From Betaproteobacteria bacterium (GTDB lineage Bacteria; Pseudomonadota; Gammaproteobacteria; Burkholderiales; Rhodocyclaceae): 18,765 nt of DNA. Every line of letters starts with the position of its first letter. Position 1 is the stretch's first letter. The stretch is from positions 43,840-62,604 of the forward strand of contig JAPTVL010000052.1 in NCBI GenBank assembly GCA_028065725.1, given 5' to 3'. Positions 1-8,058 of this stretch are shown in pieces. The notes under the pieces are model-generated. The model made no database searches. It was not told the DNA's origin and saw nothing but the letters and a program-made list of their open reading frames with translations. The position numbers and the translations under genes were made by a program.

Positions 1-127
1 CGCCCACCAGGGCTTCCACCGAACTCATGGTCATGCCCGAGGTGGTCACCGTGTTGGTGCCGCCGATGCTCATCGTGTTGGCCGTGGCCAGGCCCGTCAG
101 TGTGTCGGTGCCGCTGCCTCCGGTCAG
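1..127 (-). repeat. Exact 127-bp direct repeat in tpsA, second copy at the window edge
   Basis: This is the second copy of the segment at 301-427. It starts at the window edge, so the identical tract may be longer and further tandem units may follow outside. Zero differences over 127 bp suggests recent unit duplication or gene conversion. Confidence 0.95.
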
Positions 128-3100
128 CGTCTCCATGTTGCTGAAGACGGTGTTGGTGTTGAAGGTGCCCGCGTTGGCTCCGGTCACCTGCCAGGCGTTG
201 GTGCCGTCGGTGGCTTTGAGTTCGTCGGTGTTGCCGGCACCGTCGATGGTGCCGCTGAAGGTGATGCCCGAGGCCAGCGTGAAGGTGTCCGCCGCCGCGC
301 CGCCCACCAGGGCTTCCACCGAACTCATGGTCATGCCCGAGGTGGTCACCGTGTTGGTGCCGCCGATGCTCATCGTGTTGGCCGTGGCCAGGCCCGTCAG
401 TGTGTCGGTGCCGCTGCCTCCGGTCAGATTGGTAATTGCCGAGAAACTTATAATGGTGTTCAGCGTACCTGCGTTCGGACCGGTCACGACCCAAGCGTTG
501 TTGACATTGCGCCCTATCAGGGTGTCAGTGCCCCCGCCTCCCGCAATCGTTGCCGCGAACGCCGTCGCACCAGAAAGATCGACGATATCGTCTCCGATAC
601 CCCCATTGATAGCGACGGACGTTCCCGTTATGCCGGCGCTAGTCGAGAAAGTTCCAGCAGCTTCCTGACCGAAATCAAGGGTAGTCGTACCGCCGGCAGT
701 GACTGACGCGTTCAGTGTCAGATCCTTGCCCGCTGTCATTTGCACGGCACCCGCACCGGCGTTAACAGTGCCGGCCGCGGCCGATGTGATGTTGCCGCCG
801 GTTCCGGTTGCTGCCAGTGTGACGCCGGCACCTGAAATTGCCTGATTGATGGACAGCACGCCGGGCGTCAGAACGTTGATGGCCGCGCCAGTGTTGCTCA
901 GACCGGTAATGCCGCTATGGGTCCCGACGGCCAGGTTAGTCGCCGCGTTCTCGACATATATGCCGTAAGCACCAGTCACACTTGCCGCCAGCCCACCGGC
1001 ACTGACGTTGATCGGGCTGCCCGAACCGCCGATACCGTAGGGTGCGGAACCAGCGGAAGTCGCCGAGTGCAACGCCACGCTCCCGGTGGTGGTGATGGAC
1101 ACGGCGCCCGAGGCGTCGGTGATCGTGCCATTGGCTCCCAGAAAGACGTTGCCGCTGCCGACCTGAATGGCGTTGTCGGCCAACGCGAGGTGTGCGCCTG
1201 CGACGCCAAAACTCAAGGATGTCAGGCCGCTCGTCTTGACAAGGCTGGTGATCGTAACCGTGCCACCCGCATCGGCCACCGAGTGCGTAAGGCCGTCTGC
1301 CGTCAGCAATCGCTGGTCGGTCGCCCCTCCTCCACTGTAGGTCTGAAAGCCAAGTTCGGTAAGGTCGGTGCCGGGTTTGACTTGTATGTTGTATTTGCTG
1401 CCTGAGACGCTCAGCCGGCCGGCATCCACGATGATCGCATTGCCGGCCGGGTCGCCGGCCTGCGACCCCTGCGTGATGATGAAGTCAACCTTGCCGGTCG
1501 CTCCGGCGGTCAGCGTCGCCAGACCCAAGCCTGCGGCAGCAACACTGCCCGCGGCGACAAAGTCAGTCGCAGCGCTCCTACGCATATTGAGCGTAATCGT
1601 GCCGCCATTACCAACGGTGATGTCCCTCAGTACCGCACCGCCAGTACCGGTGCCACCGCCGTTATTCAGATCGACCTCAACCGCGCTGACGCCGGCGTTG
1701 GTGGTCACGATCGAACTGCCAGCCGCCATGGTGAAAGCGTCGGTACCTGCATTGTCCTTGTTCGCCCAATAAAGCTGCGTCGCATCGCCCGAATTGACTG
1801 CCCCGTTCAGGGTGATGGCGTTCTGGGCCTGAACCGAAACCGCCCCACCGCTCGTCGTGCCGTCCGTGCTGATGGCTGCAACCGAAATGCCGCCGGAGCT
1901 TGCCGTAAGGGTCACCGCTCCACCCGCAGTCGCAGATGCCGTGTTGGTGGCGATGGCTCCCGAGGCAGCGATGCTGGACGCGGAAATACCTACGTTGCCT
2001 CCGCCGGTAGCGAGCCCTCCGATGGTCGCGACTCCAGTCGTGGTGATATTCAGCGCGCCGCCTGCGGTGGTGATCGTATCCGTGGCAGCGCCATTCATTA
2101 CGAATCCACCGGAGCCGGCGTTGAAGGACACGGAATTTCCAGCGGTTTGTGCCAGGTTCAGATTATTGTCGGTGAGGTCATCAACCGTGATGCTGTTCGA
2201 TGCGGTTAATGCAATGTTGGTCGTTGCAGCGATGCCTTCCAATTCGCTCTCGTAAATCGTTGTCGGACCGGCATCTGTCGAAAGTACCGTTCCCAATCCG
2301 CCAGCGGTGCCGGTGAAGGTCGTAGTCGAGGTGTCACCGTCTCCAGTGCCGTTTCCCGAGCCATTCAGTATCGTTATGTCCGCCGGGTCAAGCAGCAGGA
2401 TGCCGGTCTTGCCATTTGACGCCAGGGTGTTCACCGTGCCTTTGAACGTCAGATACTTTTTGCCGGAAACCTCCACAGAACCGCCATCACCAGACTGGGC
2501 GCCACCTCGCGCACCGATATCACCGTAGAAGCGCGTGCTGTCATCCGCCCAAACCACCACCTTGCCGCCGTTGCCGGTCCCAACCGCGTCGGCATTGATC
2601 GTCACGCCCTTGCCAACATAGGTCGCGCTGGCGTTCTGCTCCGGCCCTTTACCCTGCCAGTTGCCGCCAACCAGCGCCGTACCGCCGGCGCCGACTCCCG
2701 AGACGTCGATGCTCGCCTGGCCGAAGAGGCCGACCTTGTCGCCCAGCACCTTGACCGCGCCACCGCTTTGACCATTTGCGGTGCCGGAGGCGTCGAGGGT
2801 GCCGGTGACGCTGACCACGCCGGAATTGCCGCCGCCCAGCCAGATTTCGCCATTGCGGGTTTCGAGGCTGCGCGCGCGGATGACGCCGTCGTTGTTGAGT
2901 ACTGTGGACAGCAGGGCATCCTTGGCCTGCGCGTTCATCACTACACGGCCGCCGTCGGCGATCAGCACGCCGCTGTTGTCGGCGCGTGCGCCTGCCGCGG
3001 CGAGGTTGACCTGGAAGCTCAGCAGACCGTCGTGATCGAAGTCGAGATTGACCGAGTCGCCGGCGGCAAGGCCGATGCTGCCGCCGGGCGCGTGGATGGT

Positions 3101-3745
3101 GCCGCTGTTGGCGACCTGCGGCGCAATCAGGGCGACGAAACCACCGTCGGCGACATTGATGTTGCCCTGATTCGTCACCGTACCGCCGGCGCCGACTTTC
3201 GCAAAGTTGTATCTGCCGGCGAGAAAGTTGGCATCGGAAATGCCCAGCGAGGAGGCGACCAGACCGCCGACATCGACCTGCGCGCCGGGCGCAAACAGGA
3301 TGCCGCCGGGGTTGCTGATGAAGACATTGCCGTTGGCGGTCATGCGGCCGAAGATCGCCGAGCCGTCGCCGCCCAGCACGCGGTTGAGGATGACGGAGGA
3401 AGCAGCGGGCTGCGCGAAATTGACGTGGGCCTGACTGCCGATGTTGAAGCTGTCCCAATTGACGATGGCGCTGCCGGACGACTGGGTCACGTCCATGCGT
3501 GCGCCGCTGCTGCTGATGCCGACCTGTCCCGCCGCCACCTGCCCGCCGGTGGGCAGCGCGGTTGGCGCCGGCGCATCGGCCGCTGTCACGCCACCGGCAC
3601 CCAGCGCCAGCAAGGTACCGGCGACTACCGCGCAGGTGGTGCGCTTGCCGCGCGTACGGGCAAATTCGGCGACGGCGACCCAGGTGGCGTGCAGTTCGCT
3701 CCAGACCAGACGGTAGGCGCGATTCAGGGTAGCGTGCTTGAACAT
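1..3745 (-). CDS. Two-partner secretion exoprotein (TpsA), filamentous-haemagglutinin type, 3' end outside window
   Basis: A single minus-strand frame stays open for 1248 codons and leaves the window without a stop, so the protein is C-terminally incomplete here. Residues 1-36 form an extended signal-peptide region (NRAYRLVW, WVAVAEFAR, TRGKR) typical of type V secreted giants. A hydrophobic stretch at about 37-56 (VVAGTLLALGAGG) completes the signal. Residues about 70-300 are the TPS haemagglutinin-activation domain with the NPGGILF motif at 145-151. Gly/Ala/Thr/Ser-rich beta-helix sequence follows, and the last ~150 residues are repeats carrying GGSGTDTLTG. By family knowledge it crosses the inner membrane by Sec and the outer membrane through its TpsB partner, encoded immediately upstream, and acts as a surface adhesin or large secreted protein. 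The ATG at 3745 is preferred over the one at 3751 because AGAGGA lies 7 nt upstream of it but only 1 nt from the other. The ligand cannot be inferred. Confidence 0.93.
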   Translation of the reverse strand, partial: MFKHATLNRAYRLVWSELHATWVAVAEFARTRGKRTTCAVVAGTLLALGAGGVTAADAPAPTALPTGGQVAAGQVGISSSGARMDVTQSSGSAIVNWDSFNIGSQAHVNFAQPAASSVILNRVLGGDGSAIFGRMTANGNVFISNPGGILFAPGAQVDVGGLVASSLGISDANFLAGRYNFAKVGAGGTVTNQGNINVADGGFVALIAPQVANSGTIHAPGGSIGLAAGDSVNLDFDHDGLLSFQVNLAAAGARADNSGVLIADGGRVVMNAQAKDALLSTVLNNDGVIRARSLETRNGEIWLGGGNSGVVSVTGTLDASGTANGQSGGAVKVLGDKVGLFGQASIDVSGVGAGGTALVGGNWQGKGPEQNASATYVGKGVTINADAVGTGNGGKVVVWADDSTRFYGDIGARGGAQSGDGGSVEVSGKKYLTFKGTVNTLASNGKTGILLLDPADITILNGSGNGTGDGDTSTTTFTGTAGGLGTVLSTDAGPTTIYESELEGIAATTNIALTASNSITVDDLTDNNLNLAQTAGNSVSFNAGSGGFVMNGAATDTITTAGGALNITTTGVATIGGLATGGGNVGISASSIAASGAIATNTASATAGGAVTLTASSGGISVAAISTDGTTSGGAVSVQAQNAITLNGAVNSGDATQLYWANKDNAGTDAFTMAAGSSIVTTNAGVSAVEVDLNNGGGTGTGGAVLRDITVGNGGTITLNMRRSAATDFVAAGSVAAAGLGLATLTAGATGKVDFIITQGSQAGDPAGNAIIVDAGRLSVSGSKYNIQVKPGTDLTELGFQTYSGGGATDQRLLTADGLTHSVADAGGTVTITSLVKTSGLTSLSFGVAGAHLALADNAIQVGSGNVFLGANGTITDASGAVSITTTGSVALHSATSAGSAPYGIGGSGSPINVSAGGLAASVTGAYGIYVENAATNLAVGTHSGITGLSNTGAAINVLTPGVLSINQAISGAGVTLAATGTGGNITSAAAGTVNAGAGAVQMTAGKDLTLNASVTAGGTTTLDFGQEAAGTFSTSAGITGTSVAINGGIGDDIVDLSGATAFAATIAGGGGTDTLIGRNVNNAWVVTGPNAGTLNTIISFSAITNLTGGSGTDTLTGLATANTMSIGGTNTVTTSGMTMSSVEALVGGAAADTFTLASGITFSGTIDGAGNTDELKATDGTNAWQVTGANAGTFNTNTVFSNMETLTGGSGTDTLTGLATANTMSIGGTNTVTTSGMTMSSVEALVG
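301..427 (-). repeat. Exact 127-bp direct repeat in tpsA, copy nearer the N-terminus
   Basis: This segment is identical base for base to 1-127, at a spacing of exactly 300 bp (100 codons), so the reading frame is preserved. It encodes about 42 residues including GGSGTDTLTG and TMSSVEALVG. The flanking parts of the 100-residue unit (NAWxVTGxNAGT) are recognisably similar but diverged. Confidence 0.95.
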
Positions 3746-3752
3746 GGCCATG

Positions 3753-3758
3753 TCCTCT
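3753..3758 (-). promoter_or_regulatory. Ribosome binding site that decides the tpsA start
   Basis: AGAGGA is separated by 7 nt from the ATG at 3745. The in-frame ATG at 3751 would be only 1 nt away, too close to be used. Confidence 0.6.
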
Positions 3759-3769
3759 TGCTTTTTGCA

Positions 3770-3801
3770 CGCGCCAATCCATGTGGGGTCGGATTGGCGC
3801 G
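3770..3801 (-). promoter_or_regulatory. Strong hairpin in the tpsB-tpsA intergenic gap
   Basis: GCGCCAATCC and GGATTGGCGC are perfect inverted arms around a 10-nt loop, with one more C-G pair making an 11-bp stem. It lies inside the 71-bp gap between the tpsB stop and the tpsA start, just upstream of the tpsA ribosome binding site. There is no long T-run after it on the minus strand, so a full terminator is unlikely. A role in transcript processing, partial attenuation or translation control is inference. Confidence 0.55.
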
Positions 3802-3816
3802 GCAACGATTCGCGAA

Positions 3817-5589
3817 TCAGAAAAACTTGCTGAACTGGAAGTAGAAGCGCGGATAGCGCAGCAGATGATCTGCGGTTGCCCGGGTGGTGTCACGAAAAGC
3901 CAGTGTAGTCCGCAAATACCAGTCGTTGGGAACTTCCCAATTGAGTCCGATACCGGGACCGGCCACCCGGCGCAGGCGTTCCGCATTGGCGGCGAAATCA
4001 GCCGCGGCTGGACGCTTGATCAGAATGGCGCGGCCGAAATCATAGAAGCCGGCAAGCACCATGCTGCCGGGCAGGCTTTCCTCGAGCGGCAGGCGGTAGC
4101 GCAGTTCGAGACTGGCAACATAGCCTTCGTCGCCGGCGCCTTCGCCCTGCGGGTAGGCGCGCACGGCGTTCGGACCGCCGAGACTGAATTTTTCGCTCGG
4201 ATCGAGGTTCTTGTTGGTGAATTGCTGGCTGTAGGAACCATACAGCGCCAGACGCTCGGAAATTGCCTGCAGGCGCGATAGCGAGATATTGGTCTTGCCG
4301 TAGAGGCCCCGGGTCCGGCGTCCGGCCAGGTCGGCGGCTTCCAGCGCGGCATTGCCGAATTTCAGTTCGCCCAGGGTATAGGCCACGTTGAAAACATTGA
4401 TGCCACCGCCGCCGAGACGATCGCGGAAGTCGCCCGACAGGCCGAGCGAGCTGACGTCGGTTTTCTTGAGGGTCTCCGGAGACGGGGAAACGCCGAGCTG
4501 GATATCATAAAATTTCCGTTTGTCATACTGGGCGATCAACATCAGGTTGGTGTTGCGCGAACGGATGAAGGGATGGATCGCGGTCAGCGAATTGACTGCC
4601 GCCGCGCCATTGACCTTGAGCGGCACGAACAGCGGTGTGCCCAGGCGGTATTTGAGTTCGGAGTAGGCGGCGCCAAGCTTGGTGCCCCAGCGACCGACCG
4701 GAAACAGGACCGAGGCACGGGCAAAGCGCAAATTGCCGTCGATGGCGTTGGTGGCGCGCAGACTGATGATTTCGCCGAAACCCAGCAGGCCGTTGCCGTC
4801 AACGCCGGCGCCGATACGATGCAGGCCGGTGTAGATCGAGCCGTTGGCGTCGAAGTCGAGATTGGCATCGAGTTTCTTGCCGGCGCCGACCCGAATGGTC
4901 AGGTCGGCGGTTCCCGCCGCCGTCCCGGGTGCGAAACTGCTGGTGGCCACGATGCCGCGCAGGTCATGAATCTGGAACAGGGCCCGCTCCACCACCGAAG
5001 TCTGGATCAGGCCACCTTCTTCCAGCGAGCCCAGGTAGGACTCCAGCAGGGCGCGATTGATCGAAACTTCCGGCGCGACTTCGAGGCGAACCTTGCCCAG
5101 ACGGCCTTCGAGCACCCGCAGTTCGACGATTCCGTCGGCGATCTTCTGTTCGGGAACCGCCACGTCGGCAAGAAAGTAGCCGCGCCCGGCAATCTCCCTG
5201 CGGACCACCGCGGCGGCATCGAGCAGATCCTGGAAACGCTTGTCCTTGCCGACGAATGGCGCCAATGCCTCCGTCATTTCCAACTCGGATGCGATGGTCA
5301 GGCCGACGATGCGAAAACCCTTGATCTCCAGACGCATGCCTTCGACATCGGCAATCGCACGCGGCTTGGAAAATTTGTCCTCGATACTCGGGCCGGAATC
5401 GGGACGGGCTGCCGGCGGTGGCACCGTCTTCAGGATTTGACCGACATCGGGGGCGGATTGCGCCACGGCGGCGCCCCACGACAGCACAAGTGCCGCAGCG
5501 GCCAGCTTGAAACGCCATGCCCGACCGGTCTGCGATGCATCCGGCCGATGCTTTGCATTTACCGTGCTGATGATCCCTCCCCCAACCAA
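3817..5589 (-). CDS. Two-partner secretion transporter (TpsB), ShlB/FhaC/HecB family
   Basis: This is a 590-residue outer-membrane beta-barrel of the Omp85/TpsB superfamily that exports the adjacent TpsA. After a signal peptide (hydrophobic core about residues 29-45, ending AVAQSA) comes a short proline-containing linker. Two POTRA-like domains lie at about 80-230 (MRLEIKGFRIVGL; VPEQKIADGIVELRVLEGRLGKV), and the rest is a 16-strand-type barrel. The conserved lid-loop motif is seen as GGPNAVRAYPQGEG with the invariant Arg. The protein ends in Phe (FQFSKFF), as expected for a BAM-assembled barrel. Length matches FhaC. The start is uncertain: the frame opens at TTG 5589, no in-frame ATG precedes the signal peptide, and no strong Shine-Dalgarno is visible. 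It lies 71 bp upstream of tpsA in the same direction, the usual B-A order. Confidence 0.93.
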   Translation of the reverse strand: MVGGGIISTVNAKHRPDASQTGRAWRFKLAAAALVLSWGAAVAQSAPDVGQILKTVPPPAARPDSGPSIEDKFSKPRAIADVEGMRLEIKGFRIVGLTIASELEMTEALAPFVGKDKRFQDLLDAAAVVRREIAGRGYFLADVAVPEQKIADGIVELRVLEGRLGKVRLEVAPEVSINRALLESYLGSLEEGGLIQTSVVERALFQIHDLRGIVATSSFAPGTAAGTADLTIRVGAGKKLDANLDFDANGSIYTGLHRIGAGVDGNGLLGFGEIISLRATNAIDGNLRFARASVLFPVGRWGTKLGAAYSELKYRLGTPLFVPLKVNGAAAVNSLTAIHPFIRSRNTNLMLIAQYDKRKFYDIQLGVSPSPETLKKTDVSSLGLSGDFRDRLGGGGINVFNVAYTLGELKFGNAALEAADLAGRRTRGLYGKTNISLSRLQAISERLALYGSYSQQFTNKNLDPSEKFSLGGPNAVRAYPQGEGAGDEGYVASLELRYRLPLEESLPGSMVLAGFYDFGRAILIKRPAAADFAANAERLRRVAGPGIGLNWEVPNDWYLRTTLAFRDTTRATADHLLRYPRFYFQFSKFF

Positions 5590-5660
5590 CCCGGACGTCT
5601 GCCTTATGGGCAGAACGCTGGACTGCCTGCCTGAATATTATGCTGAGGATGCGCTAACTC

Positions 5661-5674
5661 GTTGACCTTTCAAC
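5661..5674. promoter_or_regulatory. Short palindrome upstream of tpsB
   Basis: GTTGA-CCTT-TCAAC is a perfect 5-bp inverted repeat in the AT-rich gap before tpsB, next to a possible -10. It could be an operator half-site pair. No regulator family is recognised. Confidence 0.25.
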
Positions 5675-5675
5675 A

Positions 5676-5705
5676 ATAATACAATGAGCACGGCCGCTGC
5701 GTCTA
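5676..5705 (-). promoter_or_regulatory. Possible sigma-70 promoter for tpsB-tpsA
   Basis: TATTAT (5681-5676, 5/6 match to the -10 consensus) is preceded at 18 bp by TAGACG (4/6 to -35). This AT-rich patch in the 149-bp gap is the best promoter candidate before tpsB. It is weak and read by eye only. Confidence 0.25.
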
Positions 5706-5738
5706 TAAGCACATGCGGCAGGTTTTGTCCCGGCCGGA

Positions 5739-6617
5739 TCAGTAACCGCGGGTCGGCAGCCGGAACGGGGGGCGATAACCCTGGTCCAGGGCCTTTTTCT
5801 CGAAGCGGGCGGCATCGGCGACGAATCCGCCGTAATTGTAGAACTCGGCCAGTTCCCAACTCGCCGCTCCGCTGCCCAGTTCGGCGGCGAAACGCAGCCA
5901 CTGCTCCATCCGCCGGGGATTGGCGGCAACGCCGGAAATACCGGCCCGATAGGCAAGAGCCAGGCTGTAGGCCGCATCCTTGTCGCCGCGCACGGCCTTG
6001 CCAAGATTGGTGCGATACGCCTCGTCGCCAATCGCCTCCTCGAAGAAGTCTCCGGAAAGTCCGGTGGAACGCTGGATATCCAGCGCCTGACGGGCGGCCG
6101 CGGCGATATGCCTGATTTCAACGGCGAACTGGCTGGCAGGAAAATCGCGTTCGCACTCATCGACCAGTTTGATCAGGCGGGACGGCTGCAGCACGGACTG
6201 GATTTGCTGGCGACATTCCGCCATCCTGGCGGAGCGGTCGTTGGGTTCTGCCACCGGCTCGGCAGACGGGATACGCTTCCCCATCGCAGTGTGCAGAATC
6301 CCGGCCTGCGCCTTGAACTCGGCTTTCAGCTTGGTGTTTGGACTGAGCTTGTACCGCGGCCGAGTCTTGCGCTCCGGCTGACTCACTTTGTCCGCCACCT
6401 CCGTTGCCGCGTGAGCTTCCGTCATCGCGGGCGACGGAATGCCCCGGCTCTGGAGTCCGTTCCCGGCCAGCGCGAAAGCCGGTGCCAGGAGCATCGCCAG
6501 AATCGCAAAGCCGCGGCAGAAACCGCGAGCGGCGGCGCACGTCGCACGAGTCGGCGCTGGCGGAACGGCGGCTGGTGTCGCCCCGCGCCGGTCTTCACGG
6601 GGGAACTCAATAACCAC
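5739..6617 (-). CDS. Exported Sel1-repeat protein, protease-less paralogue of the neighbouring caspase
   Basis: A 292-residue reading if started at GTG 6617, which overlaps the stop of the upstream caspase gene by 11 bp (translational coupling). An ATG 41 codons later at the start of MLLAPAFALA is an alternative. A hydrophobic segment at about 37-51 ending AFALA looks like a Sec signal, so the protein is probably periplasmic. Residues about 80-135 are charged and low in structure. Residues 145-292 align without gaps with the last ~148 residues of the caspase-Sel1 protein, about two-thirds identical by hand alignment. They contain Sel1 motifs (DAAYSLALAYRAG; MEQWLRFAAELGSGAASWEL). Both proteins end in TRGY. 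There is no caspase domain. Sel1 repeats mediate protein-protein contacts, so a scaffold, decoy or regulator of the caspases is inferred. Confidence 0.75.
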   Translation of the reverse strand: MVIEFPREDRRGATPAAVPPAPTRATCAAARGFCRGFAILAMLLAPAFALAGNGLQSRGIPSPAMTEAHAATEVADKVSQPERKTRPRYKLSPNTKLKAEFKAQAGILHTAMGKRIPSAEPVAEPNDRSARMAECRQQIQSVLQPSRLIKLVDECERDFPASQFAVEIRHIAAAARQALDIQRSTGLSGDFFEEAIGDEAYRTNLGKAVRGDKDAAYSLALAYRAGISGVAANPRRMEQWLRFAAELGSGAASWELAEFYNYGGFVADAARFEKKALDQGYRPPFRLPTRGY

Positions 6618-8058
6618 GGGTCGCCAGCCTGGGTGGCGGCCGGTAGCCGAGGTCAAGAGCCTTCTTCTCGAACCGGGCGGCTTCGCCGACCAGCCCGCTC
6701 TGGTTATAGCTCTCGGAAAGCTCCCAGCTGGCAATGCCGTTGCCCAGTTCGGCGGCAAAGCGCAACCATTGTTCCATCCGGCGCGGACTGGCCGCCACGC
6801 CGGAAGTGCCGTCGCGGTAGGCAATGGCGATCCGGTGTGCCGCGTCCTTGTCGCCGCGCAGGGCCTTGATCAGATCGTCGCGATAGCCTTTGTCGCCTGC
6901 CGACTCCTCGAAAAGATCGCCGGAAAGTCGTGCCGAGCGCTGGCTTTCGAGGGCCTGCTGGGCGCCGGCAATCGTCACCCGGATCTGCTGGCTGAATTCG
7001 CTGCCGGGGAAATCCCGCTCGAAATCCTCGCACAGGCGAATCAGGCGTGCCGGCCTCAGGGTAGTCAGCAGGGCTTCCCAGCGTTGTTCCATCACGGTCG
7101 GATCGACGCCGGTCAATGCCGTACCTTTCGACCGGCTGCGTTGCAATTCCAGCTGCCGATTGCGGATCACGAAGCGGCCGCGCAGATTGGAAGAGCTTTC
7201 GGGAAACTGGGGCAGGATGGTCAGCTTGACCTTGTCGAACTCGGCCTTGACGCGCGCCTGGCAGTCCAGGGCGGCGATCCGGAACAAGTCGTCGATCGGC
7301 GTCACGCCGTTGGCTTCGCGCAGCACATCGATCAAGGCAGCGGCAAAGAAAGTATTGCGGTCGGGGCTGATGGGAGCCAATGCAGGACGGCCGGCGCGTG
7401 TGGCAAAAAACACCAGCGTGCCTTCAGGGGCCGCGATCTGGTTGAAATCATCGACTCCCTTGCGGACGAAGGGGTCGGTGCGGCAGGCGTCGATCAATGC
7501 GATGCTGATGCCTGGATAACGCTGCGGCAATCCTGCCAGGATATCCTCGTTCAGTCGCAGCGAGGAGCTGAGGGCTTTTTCCGAGGATGGATCGACCCGC
7601 GCCGGGACCAGATAGTTGCGTCCGGCCGACTGAAAACCGTGGCCGCAGAAATAGAACACCACGGCAACGCCGCCCGGCAGGTTGGCTTCACCGACCGATC
7701 GCAGCTCCGCGCTGAATTCGGTCAATACCCTCATCGTTTCCAGGGCATCAAGGTCGCGATAATCCCTGACCTTGAATTCATAGTACTGGAGGACATCCTT
7801 CAGGTCGGCGACGTTCTTGTGGGCCGGCGCAATGTCCTTGCGGTTCGGATAGTCGCGGTTGCCGATCAGCAGGGCGAACTTGGCGCGCGGCGCGTAAATG
7901 TCCTGGATCGGCTGTCCGCCGGAAGACTGGGCGAGCAACTCCGGAGCCAGGGCTCCCAGGGCCAGGCCGGCGCCGCCGCCCAGCAGCAGGCTGCGGCGCA
8001 GCGAACTGCGTGGCGCGTCCGTTGCCTGGTTCCGCATGTCGAATTTACCGCTGGTCAC
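6607..8058 (-). CDS. Exported caspase-like (C14) protease with C-terminal Sel1 repeats
   Basis: A 483-residue protein. Residues 17-43 form a twin-arginine-type signal (LRRSLLLGGGAGLALG, ending LLA), suggesting Tat export; the ATG at codon 8 is an alternative start. The caspase/metacaspase p20-like domain spans about 58-285: the first strand is FALLIGNRDY (61-70), the catalytic His is H140 in YFCGHGFQ and the catalytic Cys is C192 in LIDACRTDPF. Both are present, so it is predicted active. Residues about 335-483 are Sel1-like repeats and match the whole C-terminus of the next gene. The start codon shares ATGA with the stop of the upstream caspase-FGE gene, and its own end overlaps the next gene, so the three are probably co-translated. 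Substrate specificity is unknown; bacterial C14 relatives often cut after Arg/Lys or Asp. Confidence 0.87.
   Translation of the reverse strand: MTSGKFDMRNQATDAPRSSLRRSLLLGGGAGLALGALAPELLAQSSGGQPIQDIYAPRAKFALLIGNRDYPNRKDIAPAHKNVADLKDVLQYYEFKVRDYRDLDALETMRVLTEFSAELRSVGEANLPGGVAVVFYFCGHGFQSAGRNYLVPARVDPSSEKALSSSLRLNEDILAGLPQRYPGISIALIDACRTDPFVRKGVDDFNQIAAPEGTLVFFATRAGRPALAPISPDRNTFFAAALIDVLREANGVTPIDDLFRIAALDCQARVKAEFDKVKLTILPQFPESSSNLRGRFVIRNRQLELQRSRSKGTALTGVDPTVMEQRWEALLTTLRPARLIRLCEDFERDFPGSEFSQQIRVTIAGAQQALESQRSARLSGDLFEESAGDKGYRDDLIKALRGDKDAAHRIAIAYRDGTSGVAASPRRMEQWLRFAAELGNGIASWELSESYNQSGLVGEAARFEKKALDLGYRPPPRLATRGY

Noticed and set aside
27..668. Long plus-strand open frame opposite tpsA (Val/Pro/Ala-rich, 213 codons)
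   Set aside because: It is the antisense shadow of the Gly/Thr/Ala-rich repeats of TpsA, which has ESPR, TPS domain and partner transporter on the minus strand. Its own composition looks like no protein family.
4573..5634. Plus-strand frame of 353 codons opposite tpsB
   Set aside because: The minus-strand TpsB protein has POTRA and barrel motifs over the same bases. The antisense frame is open because of high GC third positions and shows no domain.
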